The notes below the pieces were generated by a model. That model saw only the letters and a list, made by a program, of their open reading frames with translations. It did not search any database and was not told the origin of the DNA. Shown here in pieces: positions 17,909 to 27,351 of a stretch of DNA of 51,441 bases (positions are counted from its first letter, which is position 1; each line of letters begins with the position of its first letter). This DNA is from Opitutus sp. GAS368 (lineage in GTDB: Bacteria; Verrucomicrobiota; Verrucomicrobiia; Opitutales; Opitutaceae), in the NCBI GenBank assembly GCA_945903465.1, contig CAMDOF010000036.1:1-51441 (forward strand), in the 5' to 3' direction. The position numbers and the translations under genes were made by a program.

Positions 17909-19666
17909 ATGCCCACATCTCCCTCCGGTTTTCGCAAGGGCCTCACCAGCTACGGCGATCCGGCCTTCTCCCAGTTTCTCCGCACCGCTTTCATCAAAGG
18001 AGCCGGGTACACCGACGACGCCCTCGCTCGCCCCATCGTCGGCATCATTAATACCGGCAGCGGCTACAACCCTTGCCACGGCAACGCCACCGAACTGATC
18101 GGCGCCGTCCGCCGCGGTGTCATGCTCGCCGGGGGGCTGCCCATCGATTTCCCCACCATCTCGATCCACGAGAGTTTCGCGTACCCGACCAGCATGTACC
18201 TGCGCAATCTCATGGCGATGGATACCGAGGAAATGATTCGCGCTCAACCGATGGATGCCGTCGTCCTCATCGGTGGCTGCGATAAGACCGTTCCCGCCCA
18301 ATTAATGGGCGCTGCTTCCGCCGGCGTTCCTGCCATCCAACTCGTCACTGGCTCCATGCTCACCGGCTCGCACCGCGGTCAACGCGTGGGTGCCTGTACC
18401 GATTGCCGGCGGTTCTGGGGCCTTCATCGCAGCGGGGAAGTCGATTCGGCGGAAATCAACCAGATCAGCGGGGCGCTGGTCGCGAGCGTCGGTACCTGTT
18501 CCGTGATGGGCACCGCCAGCACGATGGCGTGCATCGCGGAGGCGCTCGGCCTCGCCTTGCCGGGAAGCGCGTCGCCGCCCGCCGTCACTGCCGATCGCCT
18601 GCGCATCGCCGAAAAAACCGGCGCGACCGCCGTCGCCATGATCGGCGCCAACCTCACGCCCGCAAAAATCCTCACCGTCCACGCCATCGAGAATGCCTTC
18701 CGCGTTCTGCTCGCCATCGGTGGTTCCACCAATGGGATCATCCACCTCACCGCCATCGCCGGCCGCCTCGGTATCGCCATCGATCTCGACGCCCTCGACG
18801 CGATGAGCCGCGAAACTCCCGTGCTCGTCGATCTCAAGCCGAGCGGCTCGGGCTACATGGAAGATTTCCATCACGCGGGAGGGCTCGGCGCGGTTCTCCA
18901 TGAACTCCGCCCGCTCCTCCACCTCGACGCCCTCACCATCACCGGTCGCACCCTCGGCGCAGAACTCGACGCGTTGCGCTCACCCGCCGCGGGGGCGCCG
19001 GCCACCACCACCACGCGGATCGTGCGACCACGGGCCGACCCCGTTTTTGCCGAGGGCGGCATCGCCTTTCTGAAGGGAAATCTGGCGCCGCGCGGGGCGA
19101 TCATCAAACAGTCCGCCGCGTCGCCCCACCTCCTCGAACATGAAGGTCGCGCGATCGTTTTTGAAAATGCGGCCGACCTCGCCCACCGCATCGACGATGC
19201 CGCCCTCGATGTAACCGCCGATGACATTATCATCTTGAAACGCATCGGCCCCATCGGCGCACCCGGCATGCCCGAGGCCGGCTATATTCCGATTCCCCGC
19301 AAGCTCGCGCAACAGGGGGTCAAGGATATGGTCCGTCTCTCCGACGGCCGGATGAGCGGCACCGCCACCGGCACCATCGTGCTCCACATCACGCCCGAGG
19401 CCGCCCTCGGCGGACCGCTCGCCGCCGCCCAGACCGGCGATCGCGTGCGCTTGAGCGTGCGGAACCGCACCATCAATCTTTTGGTGTCCGATGAGGAAAT
19501 CACCCGCCGCCTCGCGAGTGAAAAAACGCCCTCTTCTGTCGACCCCACCACCCGCGGCTATCTGAAACTATTTCTGCAAAGCGTCACCCAGGCCGACACC
19601 GGTTGTGATTTTGATTTTCTCCGCGCCACCACGATGAACCAAACCGCCCCGGCCCGTCGCCGCTGA
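17909..19666 (+). CDS. IlvD/EDD-family dehydratase, probably for a sugar acid
   Basis: 585 residues. Family blocks are complete: NTGSGYNPCHGN (Cys56), GGCDKT (Cys124, with Lys126 likely the metal-binding carbamylated lysine) and VGTCSVMGTAS (Cys197), three cysteines that hold a [2Fe-2S] or [4Fe-4S] cluster, and a C-terminal KDMVRLSDGRMSGTATG-type block. The GACTDCRRFWG segment after the second cysteine block is more like L-arabinonate/D-xylonate dehydratases than branched-chain IlvD, so a sugar acid is the likely substrate, giving a 2-keto-3-deoxy acid. The symporter, isomerase and dehydrogenase to its left and the esterase just upstream fit a sugar-acid pathway. Substrate is inference. Confidence 0.85.
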   Translation: MPTSPSGFRKGLTSYGDPAFSQFLRTAFIKGAGYTDDALARPIVGIINTGSGYNPCHGNATELIGAVRRGVMLAGGLPIDFPTISIHESFAYPTSMYLRNLMAMDTEEMIRAQPMDAVVLIGGCDKTVPAQLMGAASAGVPAIQLVTGSMLTGSHRGQRVGACTDCRRFWGLHRSGEVDSAEINQISGALVASVGTCSVMGTASTMACIAEALGLALPGSASPPAVTADRLRIAEKTGATAVAMIGANLTPAKILTVHAIENAFRVLLAIGGSTNGIIHLTAIAGRLGIAIDLDALDAMSRETPVLVDLKPSGSGYMEDFHHAGGLGAVLHELRPLLHLDALTITGRTLGAELDALRSPAAGAPATTTTRIVRPRADPVFAEGGIAFLKGNLAPRGAIIKQSAASPHLLEHEGRAIVFENAADLAHRIDDAALDVTADDIIILKRIGPIGAPGMPEAGYIPIPRKLAQQGVKDMVRLSDGRMSGTATGTIVLHITPEAALGGPLAAAQTGDRVRLSVRNRTINLLVSDEEITRRLASEKTPSSVDPTTRGYLKLFLQSVTQADTGCDFDFLRATTMNQTAPARRR

Positions 19667-19685
19667 TGCCGTCGCCCGCCCCGAC

Positions 19686-19704
19686 GTATCTGATTATCGG
19701 ATAC
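19686..19704. promoter_or_regulatory. 19-bp dyad-symmetric site
   Basis: GTATCTGATTATCGGATAC is symmetric except for a T/G pair that would be a wobble, centred 29 bases after the dehydratase stop. It looks like an operator, but no start codon lies close on either strand, so its role is unknown. Confidence 0.35.
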
Positions 19705-19817
19705 ATAACGCCGCCGACCCCGAGCCCGGGCGGCCCCGGGCCACCCCACCTGCTCCCCGGGGCCACGCGCACCGCCACGGCCCCACCCGCCTGAGCGGAA
19801 TGACCGTGGCGGGATGA

Positions 19818-19840
19818 AAACCGCCAAAAATAGGCGGTTT
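19818..19840. terminator. Hairpin between convergent genes
   Basis: An 8-bp perfect stem (AAACCGCC with GGCGGTTT) closes a 7-base loop. There are few T after it, so it could serve as a weak bidirectional terminator between the dehydratase and the NHL-type gene. Confidence 0.35.
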
Positions 19841-20021
19841 GAACAGGGTTGTGTTCGAAGGGAGGGATCTTCTGAGCACTTCAAAAAAGGTATTTTTCCT
19901 CCGGTCGACACGTCGCTGGCGATGCGCGGTCACTGGTGATTTTCAAACTGCCGGTGCTTGGTGGTGTTGCCACCGCCACTCTCCGGCCGATCCACGGGCG
20001 CCCGCGCGAGCGGGGATCGGT

Positions 20022-21068
20022 TCACACCCGCTCGAGCTTGATCGGGTAGGTTTGCCCGGAGGCAAACTGCGCGACGTAGAGGCTGCCGTCGGGGTCCACG
20101 AGGACATCATGGGGATGGCGGAACACCTCTTGGGTGTGGCGCATCGGCTGGAGTTTCCCGCCGTCGTCATAAACCGGCGCCGAGCCCGCAAGGTTGGCGA
20201 CCACCCGCAGATTGGCGTCGAGGACCGAAATAAAACCGCGACTCGCCCGGTCCTGCGGCCAGTTGTCACCGAGGTGCGCTACAAAAAAATATCCGTCGTG
20301 GAGACGAATCTGTCGGGGGTTGCCTCCCGGCAAATCGTACTGCGCGATTTTCTGCCCATCGAGAGCCAGGCGCAGGAGGTGCTGCTGGTCACTCATCGCA
20401 ATCAATAGCGACGGATTTTTCGGGTCACGAATATCCGCCATACCCGCGTGCGGACCCCAGTGCACGATCCCGCCTTCCGCGCCGCCGAAGATTCGTTGGA
20501 ATTTCCCATCCGCCCTGTAGTGCGTGATGAAGTCGCGGCCGTAACCATCGAGCACAAAAAAATCTCCGTTCGGCAGATGCACCGTCCACGAAGGGCGATA
20601 CTGCTCCTCTTTCTCATATTTGCCGGTCAGTTCCGGCCAACGCCATTCTTCGAGTAGCGTGCCATCCAAGGTCGTCTTGACGACGCGGTGCGTGGTGAGA
20701 TCGGTGATAAACAAGACCTCCCGACCACTGCCTTCGGTGACCAGGGCGAGACCGTGGGCGCCCGGAAATTGCGTACCCCATTTATGCACCAGCCGGCCCG
20801 ACCGGTCGTAAATGATCACGTTATTGGCCGTGTGATTCGTCAGGAGAATAATATGCCCCGCCCGATCGCGCGCGAGGCCGTGGCAATCCTTGACGGGAGT
20901 CTCCGCCCCGAGCACGCCCCACTGCGGCACCACGCGATACCGAAACGCGCCGTGCCCGAGCACCTCCGGCGCCCCTTGGCCCCGCGCGCGCCGGCCCACC
21001 CCCGCGGCAACGAGGCCGGTGGTCGTACGAATAAAATGACGACGGTTAATGAGGGGAGTCGTGCGCAT
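20022..21068 (-). CDS. Tat-exported NHL-type beta-propeller protein
   Basis: 348 residues. The N terminus NRRHFIRTT followed by a hydrophobic stretch is a Tat signal (twin Arg, F-I/L after it). Repeats of roughly 45 residues contain the D-G---V-D--N-RI- style of NHL/six-bladed propellers, for example GTQFPGAHGLAL, PDGDF-V-DGYG and HPHDVLVDPDGSLYVAQF near the C terminus. Resembles peptidyl-alpha-hydroxyglycine lyase-like propellers; no catalytic residues assigned. Its start lies 205 bases after the stop of the giant cytochrome protein on the same strand. Confidence 0.78.
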   Translation of the reverse strand: MRTTPLINRRHFIRTTTGLVAAGVGRRARGQGAPEVLGHGAFRYRVVPQWGVLGAETPVKDCHGLARDRAGHIILLTNHTANNVIIYDRSGRLVHKWGTQFPGAHGLALVTEGSGREVLFITDLTTHRVVKTTLDGTLLEEWRWPELTGKYEKEEQYRPSWTVHLPNGDFFVLDGYGRDFITHYRADGKFQRIFGGAEGGIVHWGPHAGMADIRDPKNPSLLIAMSDQQHLLRLALDGQKIAQYDLPGGNPRQIRLHDGYFFVAHLGDNWPQDRASRGFISVLDANLRVVANLAGSAPVYDDGGKLQPMRHTQEVFRHPHDVLVDPDGSLYVAQFASGQTYPIKLERV

Positions 21069-21273
21069 CCTCCAGAACTAGCGGGCAACGGCGCCCGTTG
21101 GCGAGCCCGCCCTCAACCGAGACCACGGGCCGCCCCCCTGGGCGAAACGTTGGGCAGCTTGGCCCGCCGCCGGTCGCCGCGGGGCGCCCGCTGGGAGGGA
21201 GCCCAGCGGGAACCAGTGCGCTCGGCGCGAAGCCTCGCGCCGGGTGCGGACTCGGCCCACCCCGCGGGCGCAA

Positions 21274-24200
21274 CTACTGGGTCAAGAAAGTGACGTCGCT
21301 CGAACCCAGCCGCACCGCACCGAGAGCGGCATCGTTCAATTGTAGCACCACCGTATTCGCACCGGGCTTGACCTCAGCGCCAAACGCCTGCCCCGGTTTC
21401 ACGAATTTACCATTCACCCAAGCGCCGGTCGCCTCGCCCACGACTGTGAAATTTACGAGACCACCTTTGGGCGAATCAAACTGGGTCGCGGCAAACAGCC
21501 CGCGATTATTAGTTCGATTGGGGTGGGTCGCCTCAATCGTCTCTTTCGAAAGCGCCCCGCTGACCAGAGAGAAGACCGGCTTCCAATCGGTCAGGGTAAA
21601 ATCTCCCGCGACCACGCGCTCACTGCCGAGGTGTTGGTTCGAGCTGAGAATGAGATAAAGCTGCCAACTGCGCGCCACGCCACCGCGCGCGGCGTCATAC
21701 GCGCCCGGCCGCCCGAGTTGGGCGAGAAACTGAATGAGATCGAGCCGCTCCTCGGGCAGAAGCCCATCGAGCAGACCCGCCGGCATGAGCGAGCCGACAC
21801 TCGAGCGGCGGGTGACGTTCTTCGTCGGAATCGAGACCACGAGATTGGCCGAATTGCGCAGCAGGATTTCGGTTTCACCTTCCTTCACAATCATGCCGCT
21901 GTGCTCCTGCCCATCGCTCGTCGACAGAAGCACCGAGTGGTAGCCCTCCTTGATTTTCGCGTTGGGATAAAGCAGCGACTCCACCAAATAATCCGCCGGC
22001 GCGCTCGCCCCGATACTGGTGAGATCAGGGCCGAGCTTACCACCCGCCCCACCGATCGCGTGGCACGCGACGCACGCGAGTTCGGCCCGACGATACAGTT
22101 GCTCGCCGCGGGCGGCATCTCCACTGGCGAGCGCTTCCTTGGCCATCACTTGGAGTTCCGCGGCGGTGAGTTGCACCGCGGAGACACTGAGCCCCGCCAG
22201 CTTGAGCAAGACCGGAACCAGCGCCTGATGCTGGGTGCCTTCCCGCGCGGGGCGCAAACCGGCCCGGGCAACTGCCGCCGGGAGGGTCGTCTTCGCTAAC
22301 GCCGTCGCCAACTGCGCACTCGCCCCACGAATCCCCAGCAGCCCCCGCCAGAGGCTCTGGGCGGGCACCTCGTCGGCCGTGGCCTGCAACGTCGCGATGA
22401 CCGCGGGCAACGCGGCGTTGAGATCAAGTCCAGCCAAAAAGACCACGGCCTCGCGCCGCACGTCCGGCGGCGCGCCCCCATCAGCCAGTTTCTTTAACTC
22501 CGCGATCGCCGCCGCCCCACCGATATCCCGCAACGCGGCCAAGGCGGCACCGCGCTCCGCCGTCGAAGCACTGGCCCTTGCGGCGATCGCCGCGAGGGGC
22601 GCCGCCACCGCCTTGACCTTCCAGATACCCGCCAGCTGCAACGCGGCCAACCGCAGGTTTTCGCCCTTGGCGAGGAGCAACGGCGCCAGGCTCGGGTCCT
22701 CACCCGCGGGGCGAAGGTTCCGCAAGCGACTCGCTTCACCCAAGGCGTGCAGCGCCCGCACCGCCACCCCCTCCGCAAAATCGCCCCGCAGCACGTGGTC
22801 CCACAGTTGCCGCAACTCCGACGCACCACCCGCCGAACCAATTAACTCAATCAAGGGGCCGCTCCCATCGCGCGGGATGCCCTGCTTCGCAACCAACTGG
22901 GTAATCACGGCGGCGGCCTGCGCCGCTGGCACGGCCTTCAGCCCAAATTCCAATTGCGCCTCTCGGCCCGCCAAGGTCCACGCCCCCGACTTCACCGCCG
23001 CCAGCCAAGGTTCCGCGAGCTCATTTATCGTGAGCCAGAGGGCGTAATCAAGAAACGGATCCAGCGGCCGGGTGAGAATCGAGAGCGCCAATTCCGCCGC
23101 GCGGACCGAGTTCTGCTTACCCAGGGCGCGCACCGCTTCGAGGCGCACGCGGCCATGGTCGTCGGCCACCCGTTTTTCCAGTCGGGGCAACGCCCCCGCC
23201 ACCGCCAATCCGCGCACCGCCGCGGCCCGAATCCGCCCATCCCCGGCCGCCAGCAGCTCGTCGCCCAGCCCCACCGGAACGTCATTGAAAGCCTGATACA
23301 TCCACAGCGCTTGTAATTTCGCCAACTCGGTCGACTGGCGCGCCGTCCATGCCGCCAGGTCCGCGCGGACCCGGGCGTAGCCACGCTCAACGAGCACGCG
23401 ACGGGCATTCTCTTGATCAAAGGCGTTGGGCCCGGACAACCGGTCGAGCAGGGCCCCGTTCGCAAGTTTCGTGAAATCCACCCGCGGCAACGCCGCGCGT
23501 GCCTTCGGCGCCACCCGCCAGATCCGGCCGTGCGACTTGTCCCGGCGCAGATCGCGGAAATCGACTTCACCGTGTTGAATAATTGGATTGCTCCAATCCG
23601 CGATGTAGAGCGCGCCGTCGGGCCCGAGACGGATATCAATCGGCCGGAACGAGTCCGCCGTCGTCCGCAGCACGTCGGGCATTTCCTTGGCGAGATAGCC
23701 AGACCCTTGCTCGCTCAACTTAAAACGCACGATGCGGTGCGCGCGAAAATCGGCGGTGATGGTGTCGCCCTGCCAGTCATCGGGAAACAGCGCGCTGTGC
23801 ACGATTTCAATTCCGCAAAATTTCGGGTAACTCCCCGGGCTCACACTCTGCAATTGCCGGCGAAAAGGGGCCAGCGTCTGGTAAGTGGCGCCGGGCACCG
23901 CCCAGTTAATTCCGTTCCCGCCCGCCCCATCGGTGGCAAAGGACTGCCCGTAGCGATCGAACTGATGCCCCCAAGCGTTGACCCAGCCGCGGTATAAGAT
24001 CTCGATGCGATCATCGCGGGGATCAAACCGGAAGATACCGCCGGCCTTGAGCCGAACCACGCCGTGGGGCGTCTCCGCATCGGTGCGCGTGTAGACCGAC
24101 TGATTCATGTAAAGCCGCCCATCAGGACCCCATTTGAGAGTGTGGAGATTGTGGTGGGTATCTTCGGTGCCGAATCCGCTCAGGACGGTCCGGCGGACAT

Positions 24201-25548
24201 CGGCTTTGCCATCGCCATCGGTGTCCTTGAAGTGCAGCAGCTCCGTGCTCTGCGCGACGTACACGCCACCATCGCCCGGCACGAGGCCCGTGGGAATGAG
24301 CAAACCCTCGGCAAACACCGTTGCTTTATCGGCCCGCCCCGCGCCTGTCGTATCTTCCAGCACAATCACTTTATCAGTCGCCGCCTGGCCCGGTTCAATT
24401 TGTGGATACATCTCGGAACTCGCCACCCAGAGGCGGCCGCGCGGATCAAAATTCATTTGGATCGGCTTATGCAGCAGGGGATTTTCCGCCCAGAGCGTGA
24501 CTTCAAAACCATCGGCCACCTGAAAAGCCGGATGCGGCTGCGGGGTGAACTTCAGGTTGAGATTACCGACGCGGCGCGGAATTTCCGGGGCGTTCACAGG
24601 CTGCAGCGTCCGGAGCTGCGCAATGCGCGTTTCCTCCTTCGCGATGAACTCGTCGAATTGGAGCACCTCGACCGCGTTCTTCCCCTGCTCGCGTTTTCTG
24701 AAGCCAAAAATGTAGGCCATGTTGGCCGGACGCGAGCGGTGAAAGAACCACTCGTTTTTGCGGAGAATCGACTGACGCAGCGTCTCCGCTTGCAGGCTCG
24801 TCCGCCAAGCGCCGCGTTGGGTATCGCCGAACAACTGGTCTTCGATCACCTCCGCGATCACCCGATAGCCACGCGGAGTCGGTTGGATGCCGTTGGCGGT
24901 TAATTTCTCCCCGCCAACCGCGGCCCTCGCCGGGAGGAGGTCGAAAAGGGAAATAAATCGCGCGCGCCGCTCCGCCGCGATCTCGCCGACGGCTTTCGCG
25001 TAGAGCGCCAGCTGAGAATTATGCGCAGCGGCCTCGGGCCAAGGCGCTCCCAGCGACTCGTGCCGCAAGGGCGAAAGCAACACCAGGCGCGCACTCGGCG
25101 AGACGCGGAGGATGGTATCGAGGACGCGCTGATAGTCGGATTTGAACTTCGCCAGCCCCGCCGCGCCGTCGAACGAACTCGCCATCCCGTAGCCGACGAT
25201 GACGACCGTCGGCTTCGCGTCTTCAATCTGCTTGACCAGCCCGGTCCACCCTTCATCGGCCGGTTCCCTCCCAGCCTGCAAAAGACTCAGGCCAAAACGC
25301 GCATCGCCCGCCGGGGTGTCCCCGCTCCAGCCTAGATTGCGAAACGTGATCGCGCGATCGGGAAAGCGACTCGTCAACATGAGCTCGACCCACCCTTGGT
25401 ATTGCTCGCCTTCCATCAGGCGATCACCGAGGAAGGCCACGCGGTCACCTGCGCGCAGTTCAAAAGGCGCGGCGGGCTCGGCCGCTCGGGTCATACTCAC
25501 GAGGGTCAGGCCCAAGGCGAGGAAGGTGCTGGCAAGAGGAAGACGCAT
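21274..25548 (-). CDS. Giant SGNH / propeller / HEAT / cytochrome c protein (PVC-type dehydrogenase)
   Basis: 1424 residues from MRLPLASTFLAL, which forms a signal peptide (cleavage near AEP, residue 23); a 42-codon upstream extension is not signal-like. Order: SGNH-type domain (about 25-290), a short linker, a six-bladed PVC-type dehydrogenase propeller (about 330-660, with GFEVTLWAENP and GLVPGDGGVYVAQ), HEAT-like helical repeats (about 700-1100), a cytochrome c domain with CVACH (1159-1163) and axial-Met candidate in SLMPAGL (near 1255), and a C-terminal beta-sandwich. These proteins are typical of Pirellula and Verrucomicrobium and are thought to oxidise sugars or alcohols with electrons passing to the heme. 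The SGNH nucleophile is replaced: GDR at 41-43 where GDS is expected. Confidence 0.88.
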   Translation of the reverse strand: MRLPLASTFLALGLTLVSMTRAAEPAAPFELRAGDRVAFLGDRLMEGEQYQGWVELMLTSRFPDRAITFRNLGWSGDTPAGDARFGLSLLQAGREPADEGWTGLVKQIEDAKPTVVIVGYGMASSFDGAAGLAKFKSDYQRVLDTILRVSPSARLVLLSPLRHESLGAPWPEAAAHNSQLALYAKAVGEIAAERRARFISLFDLLPARAAVGGEKLTANGIQPTPRGYRVIAEVIEDQLFGDTQRGAWRTSLQAETLRQSILRKNEWFFHRSRPANMAYIFGFRKREQGKNAVEVLQFDEFIAKEETRIAQLRTLQPVNAPEIPRRVGNLNLKFTPQPHPAFQVADGFEVTLWAENPLLHKPIQMNFDPRGRLWVASSEMYPQIEPGQAATDKVIVLEDTTGAGRADKATVFAEGLLIPTGLVPGDGGVYVAQSTELLHFKDTDGDGKADVRRTVLSGFGTEDTHHNLHTLKWGPDGRLYMNQSVYTRTDAETPHGVVRLKAGGIFRFDPRDDRIEILYRGWVNAWGHQFDRYGQSFATDGAGGNGINWAVPGATYQTLAPFRRQLQSVSPGSYPKFCGIEIVHSALFPDDWQGDTITADFRAHRIVRFKLSEQGSGYLAKEMPDVLRTTADSFRPIDIRLGPDGALYIADWSNPIIQHGEVDFRDLRRDKSHGRIWRVAPKARAALPRVDFTKLANGALLDRLSGPNAFDQENARRVLVERGYARVRADLAAWTARQSTELAKLQALWMYQAFNDVPVGLGDELLAAGDGRIRAAAVRGLAVAGALPRLEKRVADDHGRVRLEAVRALGKQNSVRAAELALSILTRPLDPFLDYALWLTINELAEPWLAAVKSGAWTLAGREAQLEFGLKAVPAAQAAAVITQLVAKQGIPRDGSGPLIELIGSAGGASELRQLWDHVLRGDFAEGVAVRALHALGEASRLRNLRPAGEDPSLAPLLLAKGENLRLAALQLAGIWKVKAVAAPLAAIAARASASTAERGAALAALRDIGGAAAIAELKKLADGGAPPDVRREAVVFLAGLDLNAALPAVIATLQATADEVPAQSLWRGLLGIRGASAQLATALAKTTLPAAVARAGLRPAREGTQHQALVPVLLKLAGLSVSAVQLTAAELQVMAKEALASGDAARGEQLYRRAELACVACHAIGGAGGKLGPDLTSIGASAPADYLVESLLYPNAKIKEGYHSVLLSTSDGQEHSGMIVKEGETEILLRNSANLVVSIPTKNVTRRSSVGSLMPAGLLDGLLPEERLDLIQFLAQLGRPGAYDAARGGVARSWQLYLILSSNQHLGSERVVAGDFTLTDWKPVFSLVSGALSKETIEATHPNRTNNRGLFAATQFDSPKGGLVNFTVVGEATGAWVNGKFVKPGQAFGAEVKPGANTVVLQLNDAALGAVRLGSSDVTFLTQ

Positions 25549-25830
25549 AAAAAAAAGGCGCTCAGCGGGTGCCGACCCGCGTGGCTTGAAACGATTAAAT
25601 GATTGAAGAAATTGACGTGGAAAAAACCAAAGGGGAACTCGCCCGATTGCGAGAGAACCGTGCAGCCGCGCCACGCTGCGATCCGACCGGGCCTTTTCCG
25701 AACGGGGCCAGCCGGGGCTTGCCCCGAACGTGATCAGCCGCCCCTGAGCATCGGGTCGGTGCGAGCGCCCGCCACCTCACCCTCGGCGCGATCCGCTCCC
25801 AGTCGCCGCCGCCGCTCACGCGTGACGATT

Positions 25831-27087
25831 TTATTTCCCGTCGTTCCAAAGGATGTGCGTGCCGCTTTTGCCGGCGACGACGATATCTTTCCAACCGTTG
25901 CCATCGAGATCGACGAGGCGGATTTGTAGGCCGCTGCCGGGACCGTTGTCAGCGATCATGTGCTTGGCGAAAGCCTGCGCGGCCTGGTTCCAAGTATAGT
26001 AAGCGACACAGCCCGGCTCACTATCGCCCGGATCGTTGCCGCTGTGCGCCTTGACGCGGCGCCCGGTAATGAGATCCGGCTTGCCGTCGTTGTCGATGTC
26101 CGCCCACACGAGGCAGTGGTTTTGCGAGATTTTGTCGTCGATCACGTTGTGCCGCCAATTCGTGCTCCCGTCCTTGTTATCGTCCATCCGCTGCTCCCAA
26201 TAGAGCCCGTAGTTGTGACCGTGGCCCCAGATGAAATCGTTGCGGCCGTCCCCATTTAGATCGACGACGATCATCGGCGTGCTCGCGTGGGGCAAAGTCC
26301 AGTCCGCGTGGCGCCTCCACGGCCGCGTGAGCGCGCCCTGCGCCGGGCGCTCGTACCAACCGTTGCCATACACAATGTCTTCGAGCCCATCGCCGTTAAT
26401 ATCCCCGAAACCGATGCCGTGGCCGTTCACAAACGGCGCGCCCGGCTGGATTACCCATGGCTTGAGGATCGGCTCGCCTTGGTCATTTTTCGCGAAGCGA
26501 TAGGCCATCAGGGCGTTGGCGGGGCCGTAGGAATTCACGACGTATTCAGGAATGCCGTCACCATCCATATCGCGGAAATCGCTCCACTCGTTCTGCGCGA
26601 GGCCCGTGTCGATCAGGACGTGGGGCGTCCAGAGCCCACCTGCTTTCAGCCCCGCCGCGCCAGGATTTTCATACCACATCACCTTGGTGTCGCCAAACGA
26701 ACCACTGACGATGTCGGGAAATCCGTCGCCGTTCACATCGTACGCATGCTCGCCGCAATTGCTGAGGTAGTCCTTGCCAAACGGCTCGAGCTTCCGCAGC
26801 GGGCGCTTGGTCTTGAAGTCAGGCCCAGCATACCAGAACTCACCGGCGCTGACGTCGAGCCGGCCGTCCCGATCGAAGTCGGCGACGGCGCAGCCCTCGT
26901 TATTGTCGATGTGCAGTTGCTGCACATGGAATTTCACGCCGGGCGCGGACCCCGCCTTCTTGGCATTTTTCGGCGCGGCCGCTTTCGGCGCGGCCTTCGC
27001 CGCATCCGCCGCGAGGGCGCACGCTGGCAGGGCGACCGCCAAGGCAAAACAGAAGCGCATAGCGGAGCGAGTGAAGGAGTGGTTCAT
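25831..27087 (-). CDS. Exported FG-GAP/VCBS-repeat protein
   Basis: 418 residues with a signal peptide (hydrophobic residues about 10-25). I use the ATG at 27087; the in-frame Met at 27063 (MRFCFALAVALPA) would give a tighter signal. Seven calcium-binding FG-GAP loops of the form D-[ND]-DG--D-- are visible: DFDRDGRLD, DVNGDGFPD, DMDGDGIPE, DINGDGLED, DLNGDGRND, DIDNDGKPD and DLDGNGWKD, as in seven-bladed integrin-like propellers. Likely an extracellular or envelope binding protein. An Ala/Lys/Pro-rich linker (about 25-47) follows the signal. It lies between the DUF1080 gene and the giant cytochrome gene on the same strand. Confidence 0.85.
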   Translation of the reverse strand: MNHSFTRSAMRFCFALAVALPACALAADAAKAAPKAAAPKNAKKAGSAPGVKFHVQQLHIDNNEGCAVADFDRDGRLDVSAGEFWYAGPDFKTKRPLRKLEPFGKDYLSNCGEHAYDVNGDGFPDIVSGSFGDTKVMWYENPGAAGLKAGGLWTPHVLIDTGLAQNEWSDFRDMDGDGIPEYVVNSYGPANALMAYRFAKNDQGEPILKPWVIQPGAPFVNGHGIGFGDINGDGLEDIVYGNGWYERPAQGALTRPWRRHADWTLPHASTPMIVVDLNGDGRNDFIWGHGHNYGLYWEQRMDDNKDGSTNWRHNVIDDKISQNHCLVWADIDNDGKPDLITGRRVKAHSGNDPGDSEPGCVAYYTWNQAAQAFAKHMIADNGPGSGLQIRLVDLDGNGWKDIVVAGKSGTHILWNDGK

Positions 27088-27278
27088 AAGGGAAAGGGTA
27101 AGCCCACGGCAGGAGGCGAAATGTTTCCTACCGTCGAGAGGTTGGCGATGGTTTTCTTGCCACCGTTTTCGCCAACGAAAACCAGGTCCCCAAAACTTGC
27201 CGGATAGAAGCTCCCGATCCGCGGCCAGTGACCTTGGCGGTCCCCCAGACGCCCAGGGCGGCGCGGGCTCACCGGCAC

Positions 27279-27309
27279 AAAAAAAGCGGGCGTCGCTGAA
27301 GACGCCCGC
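27279..27309 (-). terminator. Intrinsic terminator after the DUF1080 gene
   Basis: Read on the minus strand: GCGGGCGTC, loop TTCAGC, GACGCCCGC, then seven T. The 9-bp GC-rich perfect stem and T-run form a textbook terminator, 43 bases after the DUF1080 stop and 190 bases ahead of the FG-GAP start, so the FG-GAP gene probably needs its own promoter. Confidence 0.9.
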
Positions 27310-27351
27310 CGATGAAAAGTGACTTGATCAGCCGCTGACTCGATCAGCTGC

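Larger units (their letters stand above)
19667..20021. other. Intergenic between convergent genes; a palindrome and a hairpin
   Basis: No gene is seen. A near-perfect 19-bp dyad GTATC-GAT-ATC-GATAC lies at 19686-19704. A clean hairpin AAACCGCC-AAAAATA-GGCGGTTT lies at 19818-19840. Both are listed separately. Confidence 0.5.
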
